Source of the DNA: Polyporus tsugae
Lineage: Eukaryota; Basidiomycota; Agaricomycetes; Polyporales; Polyporaceae
DNA: 64,000 bases
Direction: 5' to 3'
NCBI GenBank assembly: GCA_024305745.1
Contig: JAHRBS010000012.1
Span: forward strand, 191,001-255,000
A model generated the notes under the pieces. It was not told the origin of the DNA. It made no database searches and saw nothing but the letters and a program-made list of their open reading frames with translations. Both the position numbers and the translations under genes were made by a program. Position 1 is the stretch's first letter; every line of letters begins with the position of its first letter. Below are positions 35,245-46,033 of this stretch, piece after piece.

Positions 35245-36886
35245 ATGGAGAGCTTGAAGATCGTAGGCACAATCCTCACCCCCGAGTCGGGAGACGCGTA
35301 CACTGCCGCGCTCAAACGCAACTCCGACCTCTCGTCGCTCCCCGCCAAGTACGTCGTACAGCCTGCCGTTTACGAAGACATCCCTCCGGTCCTCGCATAT
35401 GCGACCTCTCAAACTCCCCCGGTCGAGATCGCCGTCAAGGGCGGTGGTGCCCACTCGTCCACCTGGGCGAGCTCGGATGGAGGCGTCGTCATCGACCTCA
35501 GCAAGCTGAACAAGGTTGTCCTCGCCGAAGACAAGCAGTCCATCAGCGTCCAAGGTGGCGCCTATTGGGGTGACGTATACGAGGTCACGTCGAAGGCGCA
35601 GGTGGACGTCGTCGGTTCTCCGCTCTGGTTCGTCGGCGTTGGCGGCTTCACTCTCGGTGGGGGATTCGGCCCCCTCACTTCGAAGTACGGTTGCGCAATC
35701 GACAACCTCATCTCGGCTACAGTCGTCCTTGCCGACGGTCGGATCGTGAAGGCGAGTAAGGACGAAGAGCCAGATCTGTTCTGGGCCATCCGCGGTATGT
35801 CTGGATGTTTCGCGCAGTGCTTATCCATGACTGACTGGCGCTGCGGGCAGGCGGTGGAGGACAATTCGGCATTGCCGTCGAGTTCGTCTTCAAGGTCCAT
35901 CCCCCTGTCGGCCCGATTTCTTCGGGAATACTCGCCTTCCCGGGCACGGAGATCGACAAGATCCTAGCTATTATCCCAGTATGTACCTTCAGGTTATTCT
36001 TGGTCCATTTCTGATTGTATGCGCCGTAGGAATGGAAGAAGACGCAGACGTCGAGGGAGCGTTTTACGATGAACTTCTCCAGACCTGCCCCACACTTCAA
36101 GGTCTGTTCTGCGACGTGACCGTGTTATCTGCGAATACTGACCTGATTCATTTGGCTAGCCCTCGATTGTGATCCTGCCGTCAGTCCTCCACGACACGGA
36201 CGGTTCTCGCGCACAGGCCGTCCTCGCGCCCTTCCGCGATGGCGAAGTGAAACCCGTGCTCGACAAGGTCGGATCCGTTCCCGACATGCTGACCGCCTCG
36301 CACGCAGCGGATGCCGCCATGGCGGTGGCCCCGCGCCGACTGGTCATCCGCGGTACTATGTTCTCCGACTTCTTCCCCGAACTCCTCAAGGGCGTCTGGG
36401 ACAAGTGGGTGGCGTTCACCGAGACGAGCGAGGAGGTGCGCGGGTCCGCCGTGCTCTGGGACCTGACGCTCCCCGACAAGATGGCCGAGGTGCCATCGGG
36501 TGACACCGCTCTTAAGCGGCAGCCGTACTACTGGATGGCGGTACAGGGAAGGTGCGCGATCTCGCCGATCTTTTGCCTGCTGTCGCGGCTGTGCCGTCGG
36601 TAGGGGTAAATGCGCTGACGGTTCTGGACGTGTTTGTAGGTCCACGACGGATGCGTCGGTGCAGGCTTGTCAGGACTTCACTGCGTCGGTCGTGCAGTTC
36701 GTGCGCGAGAAGAACACTGAGCTCGCCAGCCAAGACATCGGTTGGTTCCTCAACATGTGTCAGGGCTACGAGAAGCCTGAGGACGTCTTTGGGGAGAACC
36801 TCACGCGTCTCCGTAAGGTCAAGGCCAGGTACGACCCAAAGAAGGTCTGGAGCAAGGGGATCGTCATTGAGCCCCTGGTGGAATGA
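35245..36886 (+). CDS. FAD-linked oxidase, berberine-bridge-enzyme-like
   Basis: Five exons, 35245-35794, 35851-35978, 36030-36101, 36160-36551 and 36640-36886, give 462 residues. The FAD_binding_4 (PCMH) domain spans about residues 35-210: VEIAVKGGGAHSSTW with the probable flavin-linking H70, then VGVGGFTLGGGFGPLTSKYG. The BBE C-terminal motif (WFLNMCQGYEKPED, then RYDPKKVW) is present. The second flavin-linking cysteine of bicovalent BBE enzymes is not present at the expected place before VGVGG (SPLWFVGVGG), so flavin is probably linked only to histidine. No signal peptide is evident with this start; an in-frame ATG at 35164 would add 27 residues of unconvincing leader. These enzymes oxidise sugars, alcohols or secondary metabolites; the substrate here is unknown. 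Confidence 0.88.
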
Positions 36887-37824
36887 GAGGATGTTTCGTC
36901 GTCGCGTCTCCGATTTCCACAATAAGTCGCGTTTGGCTCTCGTTTGAAGTGTAACTGCGTATGTATGTACTGTAACGCTGCTCCTACAGCTTTCCTGCCT
37001 GACAGGCTGTATCAGGTGCTGTAGCTCTCGTGTCTAAATCGACAGAAGTTCTCGTCTCTATCGCTACAAGGCATCTGATAATGAACCTCCAAGCCTTTTA
37101 TCAAGTCAGCCATCTTTTCATCAAGTTCCCGGATGTTGTTTGGTGAGAGTCTTAATCTGTTCTCGAGCAAATAGCTCACCGTCCAAGTCTCAAGACCCGT
37201 ATGTCCGGGTGCTCCGTCAACGCGGACTCCCCACAAAGATCGAACCAGGCGCTATGATGCGGTTCATCAATGTTATGCGATCTTCCGAACCCACCGGTAT
37301 CAAGCGACCGTCTGGTTCTCTGGGGATTATCGTAACAAAGTGCTTCTTGAGCCCATGTGCAGTGTGATCTGGCTACTGGATACAGGCGTTTCGTTCTCAC
37401 TCATGTGTTCCGCTGAGCGCAAAGTCCGGCCTCCGACACGGTCCGATCCGCCAAATCGGCGACGCTCCCATCGCTCGTCCTGGCCTCCCACGAATAAGCG
37501 CGCGCGCTGATCTTGTCCCTGAAGAAACCTTTGCGCCAATGGCAATGTCCTCAGGGTCGGGGACAATGCGCCGTAATGTCAACCCCGAACGCATCAGTTT
37601 TGCATTTGCTTTCCGCAGGCAAGGGCATGTCGTGACCGCCTATATAGCGATCGTCGTTGGACGCTGGACGAACGGCCAAGTCGTCGCGGCGTTTACGACA
37701 GAGTTCTGGTTGCGAGCGGCCGGTCGAACTCTCCTTCGCTGCGCTCCTTGACTATCGCGTCGATTGTCCGTCTTCTCCCCCTTCCCCTCCTTCCCCAGGA
37801 CTCGCTTGAAGTGCGTTTGGCACG
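36887..37824. other. Intergenic region
   Basis: No recognisable gene. Probably the oxidase 3' flank and the promoter of the membrane-protein gene. Confidence 0.5.
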
Positions 37825-39168
37825 ATGCCTATGCTCATTGACGTCGCCGAACTCGCCGGCCTCGCGGCTGAGGGCGCACTGTACGGTAAGCCTCCATCCA
37901 AAGAGACAACGGTTGATTCCCACGGGTGTGTTCTGACCCGCACCATCCAGGTGTCTTCGTCTGCCTCTTCTGCGTGTGTGGGTATGACCTCGTCCGGCGC
38001 CGCAAGCGGCACGGGTCGCAGCTCAGCTGGCCGATGGTCCTCGCGGCCGTCATGCTCGTCCTGCTCGCCACCGCGCGGTTCGCCGTCGACACCGCGAACG
38101 TGTTCGCCGCGTTCATCAAGCACGACCCCCGCACGGCGCGCATTGGGTACCTCGCGGACGTCACCCAGCCGCTCTTCACGACGAAGCACAGCATCCTCGT
38201 CGCGGTGCTGCTCGTGGGCGACTCGTTTGTGGTACGTTTAGCACTGTTCGTAGGGGTGGCCCGGGCGATTCTGAGTCATGGTCGAGTGCAGAACTATCGG
38301 TGCTGGGTGGTCTGGGGAAAGAACATTTGGATCGTGGTCTTCCCCGTCGTTCTGTCGTTCACCAGCGCAGGTACGGAACAACCTACACTACATGCACCGG
38401 AAGGTGGAAAGCAGATGCTGATTAGTAACACGGATGCTGCAGCGGCCGGCTCATACACGATGTGGGCGTACAGCAACCTCCCCAACCAGACCGTCCTTTC
38501 CGAGGCGATGTGGCTTAAGGCGTTCTTCTCGCTCAGCTTGGTCGCAAACGCGTTCTCGACCTGTAAGCCCCCCCGTTTCCCTATCGGATGCGCACTCTGT
38601 GCTGACGGCTACGTTCTAGGTATGCTCGCGTTCCGGATCTGGCATGTTGACCACCAGATGACGAGTACGACGATGGAGCGAGCCAACACCAGCCTCATGC
38701 CCATCGTCCGCATCGTCCTCGAGAGCGGCGTCCTCAACGCGGCGTACCTCTTTGTCTACGTCATGACCCTCAACTTTGGCTCGCAGGGCCTCGAGATCAT
38801 GTCCGAGATGGTAAGGGACTCGGGGCCCCGCTGGTTTTAGCTTTCCAACGCTGAACCCTATTCACTTTCAATAGGCTACGCCTTTGACCGGCATCATCTT
38901 CTCCATCGTCATCCTTCGCGTCGGCCACCAGCGGCACGACGACAACTACTACACCCAACACACGACTCGCACCATGACCTGGAACATCGCGCGGAAGAGC
39001 CACTTTACGACGGGGATGTCTGGGACCGCGGGGACCGCCACCACTGCGACTGCTGCGGGATCGAACATGTCGACTCTCGAAGTGTACGTCCACGGTACCA
39101 CCACATCGAAGGTGGATGACGAGGATGGGCAGGAGCTGCACTCGTTGAGTAGCCTGGCAGCTGCGTAA
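37825..39168 (+). CDS. Basidiomycete multi-pass membrane protein of unknown function
   Basis: Six exons, 37825-37885, 37951-38231, 38292-38370, 38443-38562, 38620-38810 and 38875-39168, give 341 residues. Roughly seven hydrophobic segments are seen: the N-terminal helix (GALYGVFVCLFCVCGYDLV), PMVLAAVMLVLLATARF, a segment ending at NYRCWVVWGKNIW, VVFPVVLSFTSAG, FFSLSLVANAFSTCMLAFRIW, SGVLNAAYLFVYVMTL and PLTGIIFSIVILRVG. The YRCWVVWG motif and the FRIWHVDHQ loop recur in a large unnamed family of Agaricomycete seven-helix proteins. The C-terminal tail is Thr/Ser/Gly-rich and cytosolic-looking. Receptor-like topology is suggestive, but I know no demonstrated function. Confidence 0.8.
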
Positions 39169-39397
39169 CGTATGCTGCGGGGAATTCTAGTCTCGGTCCT
39201 CGGACTTGTGTATTTCATGTATGATGCGCATCGTGTTGTCTGTAAGGGCTCGTGTATCTCCGGTAATTTATCAATTATGTTTGATGGACAAGTTCACACC
39301 GACTGCCGCAGATTCTAACTTGAACTACAGTACAAAACAAGACGAGGCCGCAAGATCCTACTATGTACAGCAGGTGCCGCACATGCACCCCATCCAC

Positions 39398-40393
39398 CTA
39401 CTTCCGGAGTTCGGCGAAACGCTTCTTGAACGCCTCAAGGACGTACGCCTGTTCGAATCATATACGAGGGTGAGCTATGTCTCCCCCCCGGCAAGGAACG
39501 AACCACTTTACCTCGTCCCACGTGGCCTTGAAGCTCTCGCGCGCCAGCAGGTCGTCGAAGTACGTCCCAAGCCGCGCGAACTTCCCGGTGGTGATGGTCT
39601 CCCAGATCTTCGGACCCTCGCCCGCCTCCCAAGCGCCGATGTCGTTCGCGAACGCCAGCCTTCCGCGCGCAACGAACGGCGCGATGGCGATGTCCGCGAT
39701 GGAGTACTCCGCGCCCACCGCGAAGCGCTCGGCGGCGGGGAGGAGCGACTGGATGTACTCGACTGCCGTGTAAAAGTCCTCCACGGGCGCGTTCTTCATC
39801 TGCAGGGCGTAGTACGTGGGGAAGAACTTGCTCGAGACGCCCTCGATGAAGAAGCGGGCCTGCGCGCGCTTCACGGGGTTCGTGGGGACGATGCGCGACT
39901 CGGGGAAGAGGTCGCCGACGAACTCGACGAGCACGAGCGACTCGGCGAGCTTGGTGGACTCGGGCGAGGGCTGGTCCGCGGGGACCTTGGGGCCGCCGTA
40001 CGCGATGGCGGGAACCTGTCCGGGCCGATTCGGTCAGCGTGCATGATGCAGACTCGGAGGGAGGGCTGGTGGGGGAAGGCGACGAACCTTGCTCGCGGGG
40101 TTGACCTTGGGCGCGTACCACTCGGGCTTGTTCTGCAGGTCGATCTCGTAGCGGGTGAAGGGAGCTTTGGCCTCTGCGAGGGCAATCTCCGCCTAATCCG
40201 ATGAGGGAAGTGGCCATTAGCCAGCTGCTTCGGGAACGTAGAAATAGTCGGAATACCACTCACCCTCTGGGCAAAGGGACAAATCTTTGTCGAAGAGAAC
40301 CCAATCGATCAGGATCAGAATGACCAGTGAACCTAGACGGCGAATCGAGACGGTGCTCACCTTGGCGCTGTAAAGGGTAATCTGCTCGGACAT
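39398..40393 (-). CDS. Glutathione S-transferase 1 (Cys-type, omega-like active site)
   Basis: Five exons, 40393-40361, 40284-40264, 40192-40088, 40015-39512 and 39448-39398, give 237 residues; exon 2 has only 21 nt and encodes ICPFAQR. The N-terminal thioredoxin-like domain has YSAKICPFAQRAEIALAEAKAP with C13 in the catalytic position, as in omega-class GSTs and thiol transferases, then VPAIAYGGP (cis-proline strand). The helical domain follows (YSIADIAIAPF). Cys-type GSTs tend to remove glutathione from conjugates or act as thioltransferases; the substrate is unknown. GST2 at 59344 shares the last two intron positions and a 51-nt final exon, so the two are paralogues. A TATA box lies about 75 bp upstream. 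The subclass name is uncertain. Confidence 0.9.
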
Positions 40394-41463
40394 GATTGTG
40401 GATGTTCTGAAACTATGACGCAGGGTAGAGTTCAATGCCATCGTCCTGCGTTCCACGACTTCTCTCTTTTTATAAAGAGACTGATGTAAGTCCGAGTCTG
40501 ACGTGCAGGATCGGCATGTGGCTGACAGATATACCTGCTGACAGCCTGCATTCACCTATCGATATCATGATATATCGTCGTTGGAGGCTGCCATTGGATT
40601 GACCTGTTGAGCGCAGCCATCGAGTCAGCATTCCCGATGCTTCGGACTTAACTTTTATGACCCATCGACGGCGCCAGGGGACTCCGTGTCTGACCAATGA
40701 TTGGCAAGAGGGAACATTGACGGATGCGCGCAGGTCAGTGTCAGAAAACCCACATGTTGACTTGGCTACTCTCGATCGGATTTGTGCATCGTGCTTGACA
40801 CCAGCCAAAACGATCTGGCCCGGGGGCTATCAGGACCGGTGGCAGCAGCCCGCCACTACCCATGCAGTCATCCTGAAAAAATGATGATCCTGTCGTCGCT
40901 CACTCACTCACTCGCCGGGAGTCACCACGAATGCCAGCTCACATCACCCTGATATTTCCAGATACTTAATGATACTTGGAGCGGTGTGTAGTTCCGAACC
41001 GGGCTAGTCGACCGTAGCTTCACACCGGTGGCCAAACATTTTCTTTCTCGTCAGTCACGGGCAAGTACTTGGACGTCGGGCCTCCGCCCCCAACACTGGC
41101 AGTGCGCGAGATCATTAGTATCTTCTACGTGGATCCCCTCCGCAAGCCGGGCCAGCCCCGCCGAGATTCAGAAGGCATTCTCGGTGCAGCCTTCGGATGC
41201 ACGCCGTACGCCCATGGCCGCACCGAGTTTCCCGCCTTGGGCGCGATACAGATACGTCGGCAATAAATGGTTCGCCTGCAGGCTGATGAAGTATGTCGAG
41301 CACCTCAAGCAAGAGAGCGTAAAAGACCCGGATCGTATGCTGTCCGCTCGCGCGTTCAACCTCACGAGGTTGTGTCGAGGTAACACCAGTGGAAACCCTT
41401 AAAGTCCATCCCAGTAGTGAAGATATAGTACAAGCCTCGCCGATCTCATATAGAGCCCAATAC
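40394..41463. other. Intergenic region between GST1 and the lipase
   Basis: No gene recognised. It holds the GST1 promoter and the lipase 3' flank. Confidence 0.5.
40467..40474 (-). promoter_or_regulatory. TATA box of GST1
   Basis: TATAAAAA on the minus strand about 75 bp upstream of the ATG at 40393. Confidence 0.6.
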
Positions 41464-42635
41464 TCACGTGCAAAATGCCGTGCCAATGTAGATCCCCTCG
41501 TAGGGGCCAGAATGGTCGTCGACGTTGCCTTGAAGGACGGTCGGGACTTGCGACATTGTGCACTGGGAATCCGTCGCGTCGTCGTCTCCGGGGCACGAGT
41601 ACGCCTCGCCCGCGCTCATGATGTGGATCTCCCCATGCGGGTGCTGGAAGCCGAGGGAGCGGCCGGGTAAGATGGGGACGGGGTCCTTCTTGTTGTTGAT
41701 GCGGACGAAGTCCGAGACTTTGGAGTCGAAAAGGGCCGCCCAGGCCGGGTTGCCGACGCGCGGGGTCCCATAGGTGACGGCCTTCACATGGATGCTCGAA
41801 GGAAGATTCAGCGTAAGGAACATGGCGTCGAGTTCGGCGAGCGCGCCGCCCAGCGAGTGGCCGACCTGCGAGATGTCATGAGAAATGAAGAGCGTACAAC
41901 TACAAGGCGCTCAGAACGACTTACGGCGACGACGATCGAAGCACCGTACGAGGACAATAGCTTCTTGACCTCACCGAGGATGATCGTCGCGGTCTTCGCA
42001 TGCTCATCCGCGAAACCACCGTGAACCTGGACGTCCGAGGACACGCCTGGGAAGAGCGTGCTGTTCAGAGGGGTCCTGAACAAGTTGATATCCGTCAAGT
42101 CTGCGCACCTGTTGCCAAAGAAGTATGAAAACCATGCGGACGCAGCAATGGCGGTGGAGACATTGAGCACTGAGAAGCCACTCACAACTGCGTTGGATTT
42201 GTTCCCTGGTGCGCCACGACCACGGCATTCCGGTTGGGCCAATAGCCGACGAAATCTGGGGAAGCAATTGCGCCGTCAGCGGATGACAGAGAGACGTTGA
42301 CCGTTCGGCATAGTGTAGACGTACAGAGCTGGATGTCGTTACCGTTACCGCCTGTGAGCGAGGGTTGGAAGTCCGCGTTCGCGGCGCATGCCTCTGTGAA
42401 CCGCCGCGTCAATATTTAAGATAGAAGCAGATTGATCAGAGAGTGACGTACCACCACAGTCCCAGGGAATGAGCTTGCTCGATGCACAGTATGCGGCCCT
42501 TGCAAACTGAGTAAAAGGCGAGTAGCTAGCCAGCTGCTCAGCCGAGAGTTCAGTCGCGTCGCGGGCCTCGAGTGATGGAAGCGCGACAGCACTGGCCGAG
42601 AGCGCGAGCAATGCAGCAGCGAAGAAGCTGAACAT
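41464..42635 (-). CDS. Secreted class 3 lipase (alpha/beta-hydrolase)
   Basis: Five exons, 42635-42452, 42393-42325, 42255-42186, 42108-41925 and 41865-41464, give 302 residues. Residues 1-17 (MFSFFAAALLALSASAV, then ALP) are a signal peptide. The catalytic triad is visible: S173 in GHSLGG, D230 in NNKKDPVPIL and H287 in DDHSGPY. The upstream strands AVVVAHQGTNPTQL (oxyanion region) and the conserved CGEACAANADFQP segment match fungal class 3 lipases, which hydrolyse triacylglycerols or related esters outside the cell. A possible donor near the end (AC/GTGAGT at 41468) is ignored because the next in-frame codon after it already gives the usual family end, and no good acceptor plus short last exon follows. 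Confidence 0.9.
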
Positions 42636-43179
42636 CTTGACACAGCTGGCTGGCGAGTCCACCACGAAAGGGAGGCTCTGGGCAGACAAAGACGTAGAGC
42701 GGATCGGTGGGTGCCAAACCCGGGATAGGTGGCCATAAGCTCTATGTCGGTGCGGCGCACTTCGGGCCTGGATATCGTCAGCCTACTGTCAGCCTCTCAA
42801 ATCTGGTCGTCCAAACAATCTCCATACCAAGACAGATTAGCATCCGAGTCAGCGTCATGACTGCAATTCCGAGGATCGTTCCGTGGTGCGAATGGGTATC
42901 TATGTCGAGTGCATCCTTAGGATAACCGGGAATAGGAAGGCTCTAGCAGGCCCTGGCCGCAGACCACGCCAGCTGATACATACGTCGGCAGCAGACCTGA
43001 CTTGTGGGGTACGGCCGCGGTGATGGCGATTTGCGAAGGAAAGGGTCTATCGGGGAATGCCTTCAGAGGATCGACCGATATGCCATCGTTCTGCAGGTAA
43101 GTGCTTGCATTGCTATAGGGAGGTTTGCTGTTCCGAAGTTGAAAGAGGCGTGGAGTCGACACGACGTCGGATAGACTAC

Positions 43180-43385
43180 AGAGTTATTTAGATCGTGTGC
43201 TAGGCAATTTGCACTGGCGTGCGCGGTACCGGAGCTTCTACTTGTTCGAGTGCAGTCGGTATTTCGGAGAACGTGGCTCGGCGGAGACGAAGAACAGGTG
43301 TTCCCGTTGATACCCAAAAGGATATGGGATGACAGCCTGCGCGGAAATCAGCGGCCTGGCAGTGAGGTAGATGTGCGTTGCATGC
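43180..43385 (+). pseudogene. Degenerate sesquiterpene synthase fragment (C-terminal part)
   Basis: Read on the plus strand, this segment gives SYLDRVLGNLHW, then ECSRYFGERGS, then a stop and frame changes. It aligns with the 3' end of the intact synthase (YLDHMGNVRRANWCWSFECGRYFGERGS at its residues 305-332), and DNA similarity continues about 100 bp further (GAGGTAGATGT versus CCAGGTAGATGT). The conserved Arg-Tyr pair of class I cyclases can be seen in it. No upstream exons with the metal-binding motifs were found in the 500 bp before it. It is best read as a truncated, frameshifted duplicate lying 2.4 kb from the matching part of the live gene. Confidence 0.7.
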
Positions 43386-43648
43386 AGACTCAGCGACGAG
43401 GAGGATCTATCTCGGAAGTTATAGAGCAATCAGTGCATCGGGTGCAGACAGCGGTGTGAAAACTAGGGCTAGAAGATGCGCAGAGAGTCGCCACGTCAAA
43501 ACTTGAGAGTTGGCACAGATCTGTTGGCACTGAGAGGCTGAGGCTAAGTAGTAGCAAATCACGTGCACAACAAGAGCGCTAGCGCTAGCGCTGGCTAACC
43601 GTCGTTCTTGAAAAAACGATCCTATCATCCTCCCGTTGGCCGCAGTGG

Positions 43649-43736
43649 TCTCGTACCCACTGGTATTTACTCGCACTCCAACACAGTGTATGTTCCGCGG
43701 TGGTGAAGTGCGAGTAAATACCGGTGGGTATGAGAC
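43649..43736. repeat. Long inverted repeat (hairpin), 30-bp arms, 28-bp loop
   Basis: Left arm 43649-43678 and right arm 43707-43736 are reverse complements at 28 of 30 positions (both begin GTCTC(G/A)TACCCAC on their own strand). The 28-base loop separates them. It matches no gene. It could be a MITE-like element, a small-RNA precursor or a structural 3'/5' element; I cannot tell which from one copy. Confidence 0.85.
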
Positions 43737-44666
43737 TAGGCCGCGGGAACTGCCGCGGCCGGCCCGCCGGGCATAGAATCTGCATCCATATTATCCTGAT
43801 TCCAGCCTCAGCTTCACTTCTTCTCTCGAACGCTATCTGCGGTTGGTCTGCCGTCTCTCAGTCAACGCTGCTTCTGATCCTAGAGGTCCAGATGTACGAC
43901 AACCGCTTCACACTAGCATGCAATGCCTGTACGGAGCAACTGTGACACCGCAAGAGATCGCAGACCATGCGCTCGAGGTGATCCTCTCTCCACAATTTGC
44001 ACGACCGCAGCGACGATCGAAGGACAACACGACATGACCTAGTATAATCAAGACATGGGATGAGATACCCCAGTGCCGCCGCTCGAGCTGAGCCGCCACT
44101 GAACTTCAAAACTTTATATATGGGTTGTACTGGTCCGCAATCACCTCTCGTACATTTGCCGATATCGGCATAGACCGATAAATCGTGTCCACAGACTATC
44201 CCTTGAACCCTCGGCGCCAGTTGTCAGCCCAGCGGACTGTGTAGCGACGGTGTAGCGGCCGTATAGCTCACTGCGTTCCCCTTTGAGTAACCGTCGTCAC
44301 ATGGCGCAACGCAAATGCCCTGTATGTACGGTGCTTCCTTTTTTGCGGCAAAAATGGGATCTTATCGAAGACATGGTGAAAAGCTTCGGAGACAGAGGCG
44401 CGATCGGATGCTGTGTGACAGCTCATGCCACTCAGTTCGTATTCAAGTTAGCGATGTGCAATGCTGAGGGAAGTCTTTCCCCACTTTTATCACCCTCAGC
44501 GGTACTACTAACTCCGGCGTGCCCGATAGTAACGTGGCAGATAGTGGCAAAGGCCCGGCGGCGTTGAATGCCGCTGTTCGGAAATCACTCCTTGGGGCCG
44601 ATACATGATCCATGTTACGATGTTTCCATGGACAGCCGCAACTCGCACAATGGAGGGTACTCAGAA

Positions 44667-44673
44667 TATAAGA
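44667..44673 (+). promoter_or_regulatory. TATA-like box of the terpene synthase
   Basis: TATAAGA lies 69 bp upstream of the chosen ATG at 44736, which supports that start over in-frame ATGs further upstream (44568), since those would lie before the box. Confidence 0.5.
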
Positions 44674-44735
44674 GAGGCAAACAGCGTAACGTAGAGAACG
44701 TACCAGTAACGTACCCCACCGCATGCCATACCTCC

Positions 44736-46033
44736 ATGGCGTCTCCCACCATATCCCCTGGGAGCCTTCCTCTGAACTATTTGCGTATTTCCGACATGCT
44801 TGCGGACTGGCCGTGGCAGCGGAAGATCAACCCGTATCACGAGGAAGTCGCAGCCGAGGGCGATGCCTGGTTGCGGTCGTTCTTACCGCTCACTCCGAAA
44901 TCCCAACGCGCCTTCGAAACGACCAAGTGCGGTCTAATGGCAGCCCTGTCATATCCAGATGTTTCGCGTGGTGAGTACTTCACTGTCTCAATACATCTCT
45001 TTAGATCTTGGCTGACAGTTGGCTGAACTAGACCAGTTCCGCACCTGCGTTGATTTTCTAAACGCTTTCTTTCTCGTTGAAGAGTACACAGACGTCGAGA
45101 CCGCCGTGGGGGTGCGCGGGATTATCGAGGTCTGCATCGATGCTCTCCACAACCCAAGAAAGCCCCGTCCGGATGGAGAAGTAATTCTTGGCGAGGTGGT
45201 GAGACAGTAAGTTCATGGCCCCGCCGAAATTCCTGTACAATTCTTATTCGGACTCTTCAGATTCTGGGAACGAGGACAGAGGACTGTTCCTCACCAAAGG
45301 GTGGGGCCCTTCATCACCTCTGTGATTGATTTCTTGCGAGCTATCCTGGCACAAGCAGAAGCACGCGACAGCGGAGACGTTCTGCCCACGGATGCGTATC
45401 TAGCTATTCGTCTGGACGATATCGGAGTCCAGCCCTTGTATACCCTAGGGGGCTCGTTTCTTTCGATTCCGGACCACCTCTACGACAATTCACTTCTCAC
45501 CAGGATGACCCGTCTTGGTTGCGAGATCATCGCTATTGATAATGTGAGTTCTGCCAGAGTAATAAATGTTCAAATATACGAGATGCAAACGCTTAGCCCT
45601 GTTATTTCAGGATATAGTATCATACAATCGCGAGCAGGCTCACGGCAATGCGGATTTCAACATTATCACGATCACCATGCACCATCAAAAGCTGAACCTT
45701 GACGACGCTGTTCGCTCCCTCGTCGATAGAAATGCAGGACTTGAAGTGCATTACTTGCAATGCCATCGGGAGTTTTGCTCCATCCTTGAACGACACGGAG
45801 ACGCGGACGAGGCCTGTCGGATACGGAGGTACCTGGATCATATGGGTAACGTGCGTCGGGCTAATTGGTGCTGGAGCTTCGAGTGCGGTCGGTATTTTGG
45901 AGAGCGCGGCTCGACATATGCGAAGACGTTGATCTTCCCGGTGGTACCCAAGATAATACGGGATAGGAACCTGCGCCAGAACCAGGTAGATGTCCTGCTG
46001 ATGGAGGAGGAGCTAGCGAAGCTACGAGAGTAA
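44736..46033 (+). CDS. Sesquiterpene synthase (class I terpene cyclase)
   Basis: Four exons, 44736-44970, 45032-45206, 45261-45543 and 45611-46033, encode 371 residues. The second metal-binding motif is intact, N231-D232-I-V-S235-Y-N-R-E239 (NSE triad), and the R325-Y326 pair lies 86 residues after it, as is usual. The first motif, normally D(D/E)xxD, reads E95-E96-Y-T-D99: the first, most conserved aspartate is replaced by glutamate. The WPWQRKINPY N-terminus is typical of fungal synthases that cyclise farnesyl diphosphate. The product cannot be predicted. No intact P450 or transporter is adjacent; only scraps are seen downstream. A broken copy lies upstream at 43180. Confidence 0.92.

Larger units (their letters stand above)
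42636..44735. other. Intergenic region with a degenerate terpene synthase copy and a hairpin
   Basis: This 2.1-kb stretch between the lipase and the terpene synthase holds a broken synthase fragment (about 43180-43385), a triple AGCGCT palindromic repeat (43575-43592), a long inverted repeat (43649-43736) and the synthase promoter. Apart from these I see no gene. Confidence 0.6.

Noticed and set aside
39440..39460. GATTCGAAC, resembling a tRNA T-loop
   Set aside because: It is the 3' end of a GST1 intron; no cloverleaf stems can be drawn around it.
41400..41468. Extra 3' exon for the lipase using GTGAGT at 41467
   Set aside because: No acceptor followed by a short family-like end; the in-frame TGA gives a normal class 3 lipase C-terminus.
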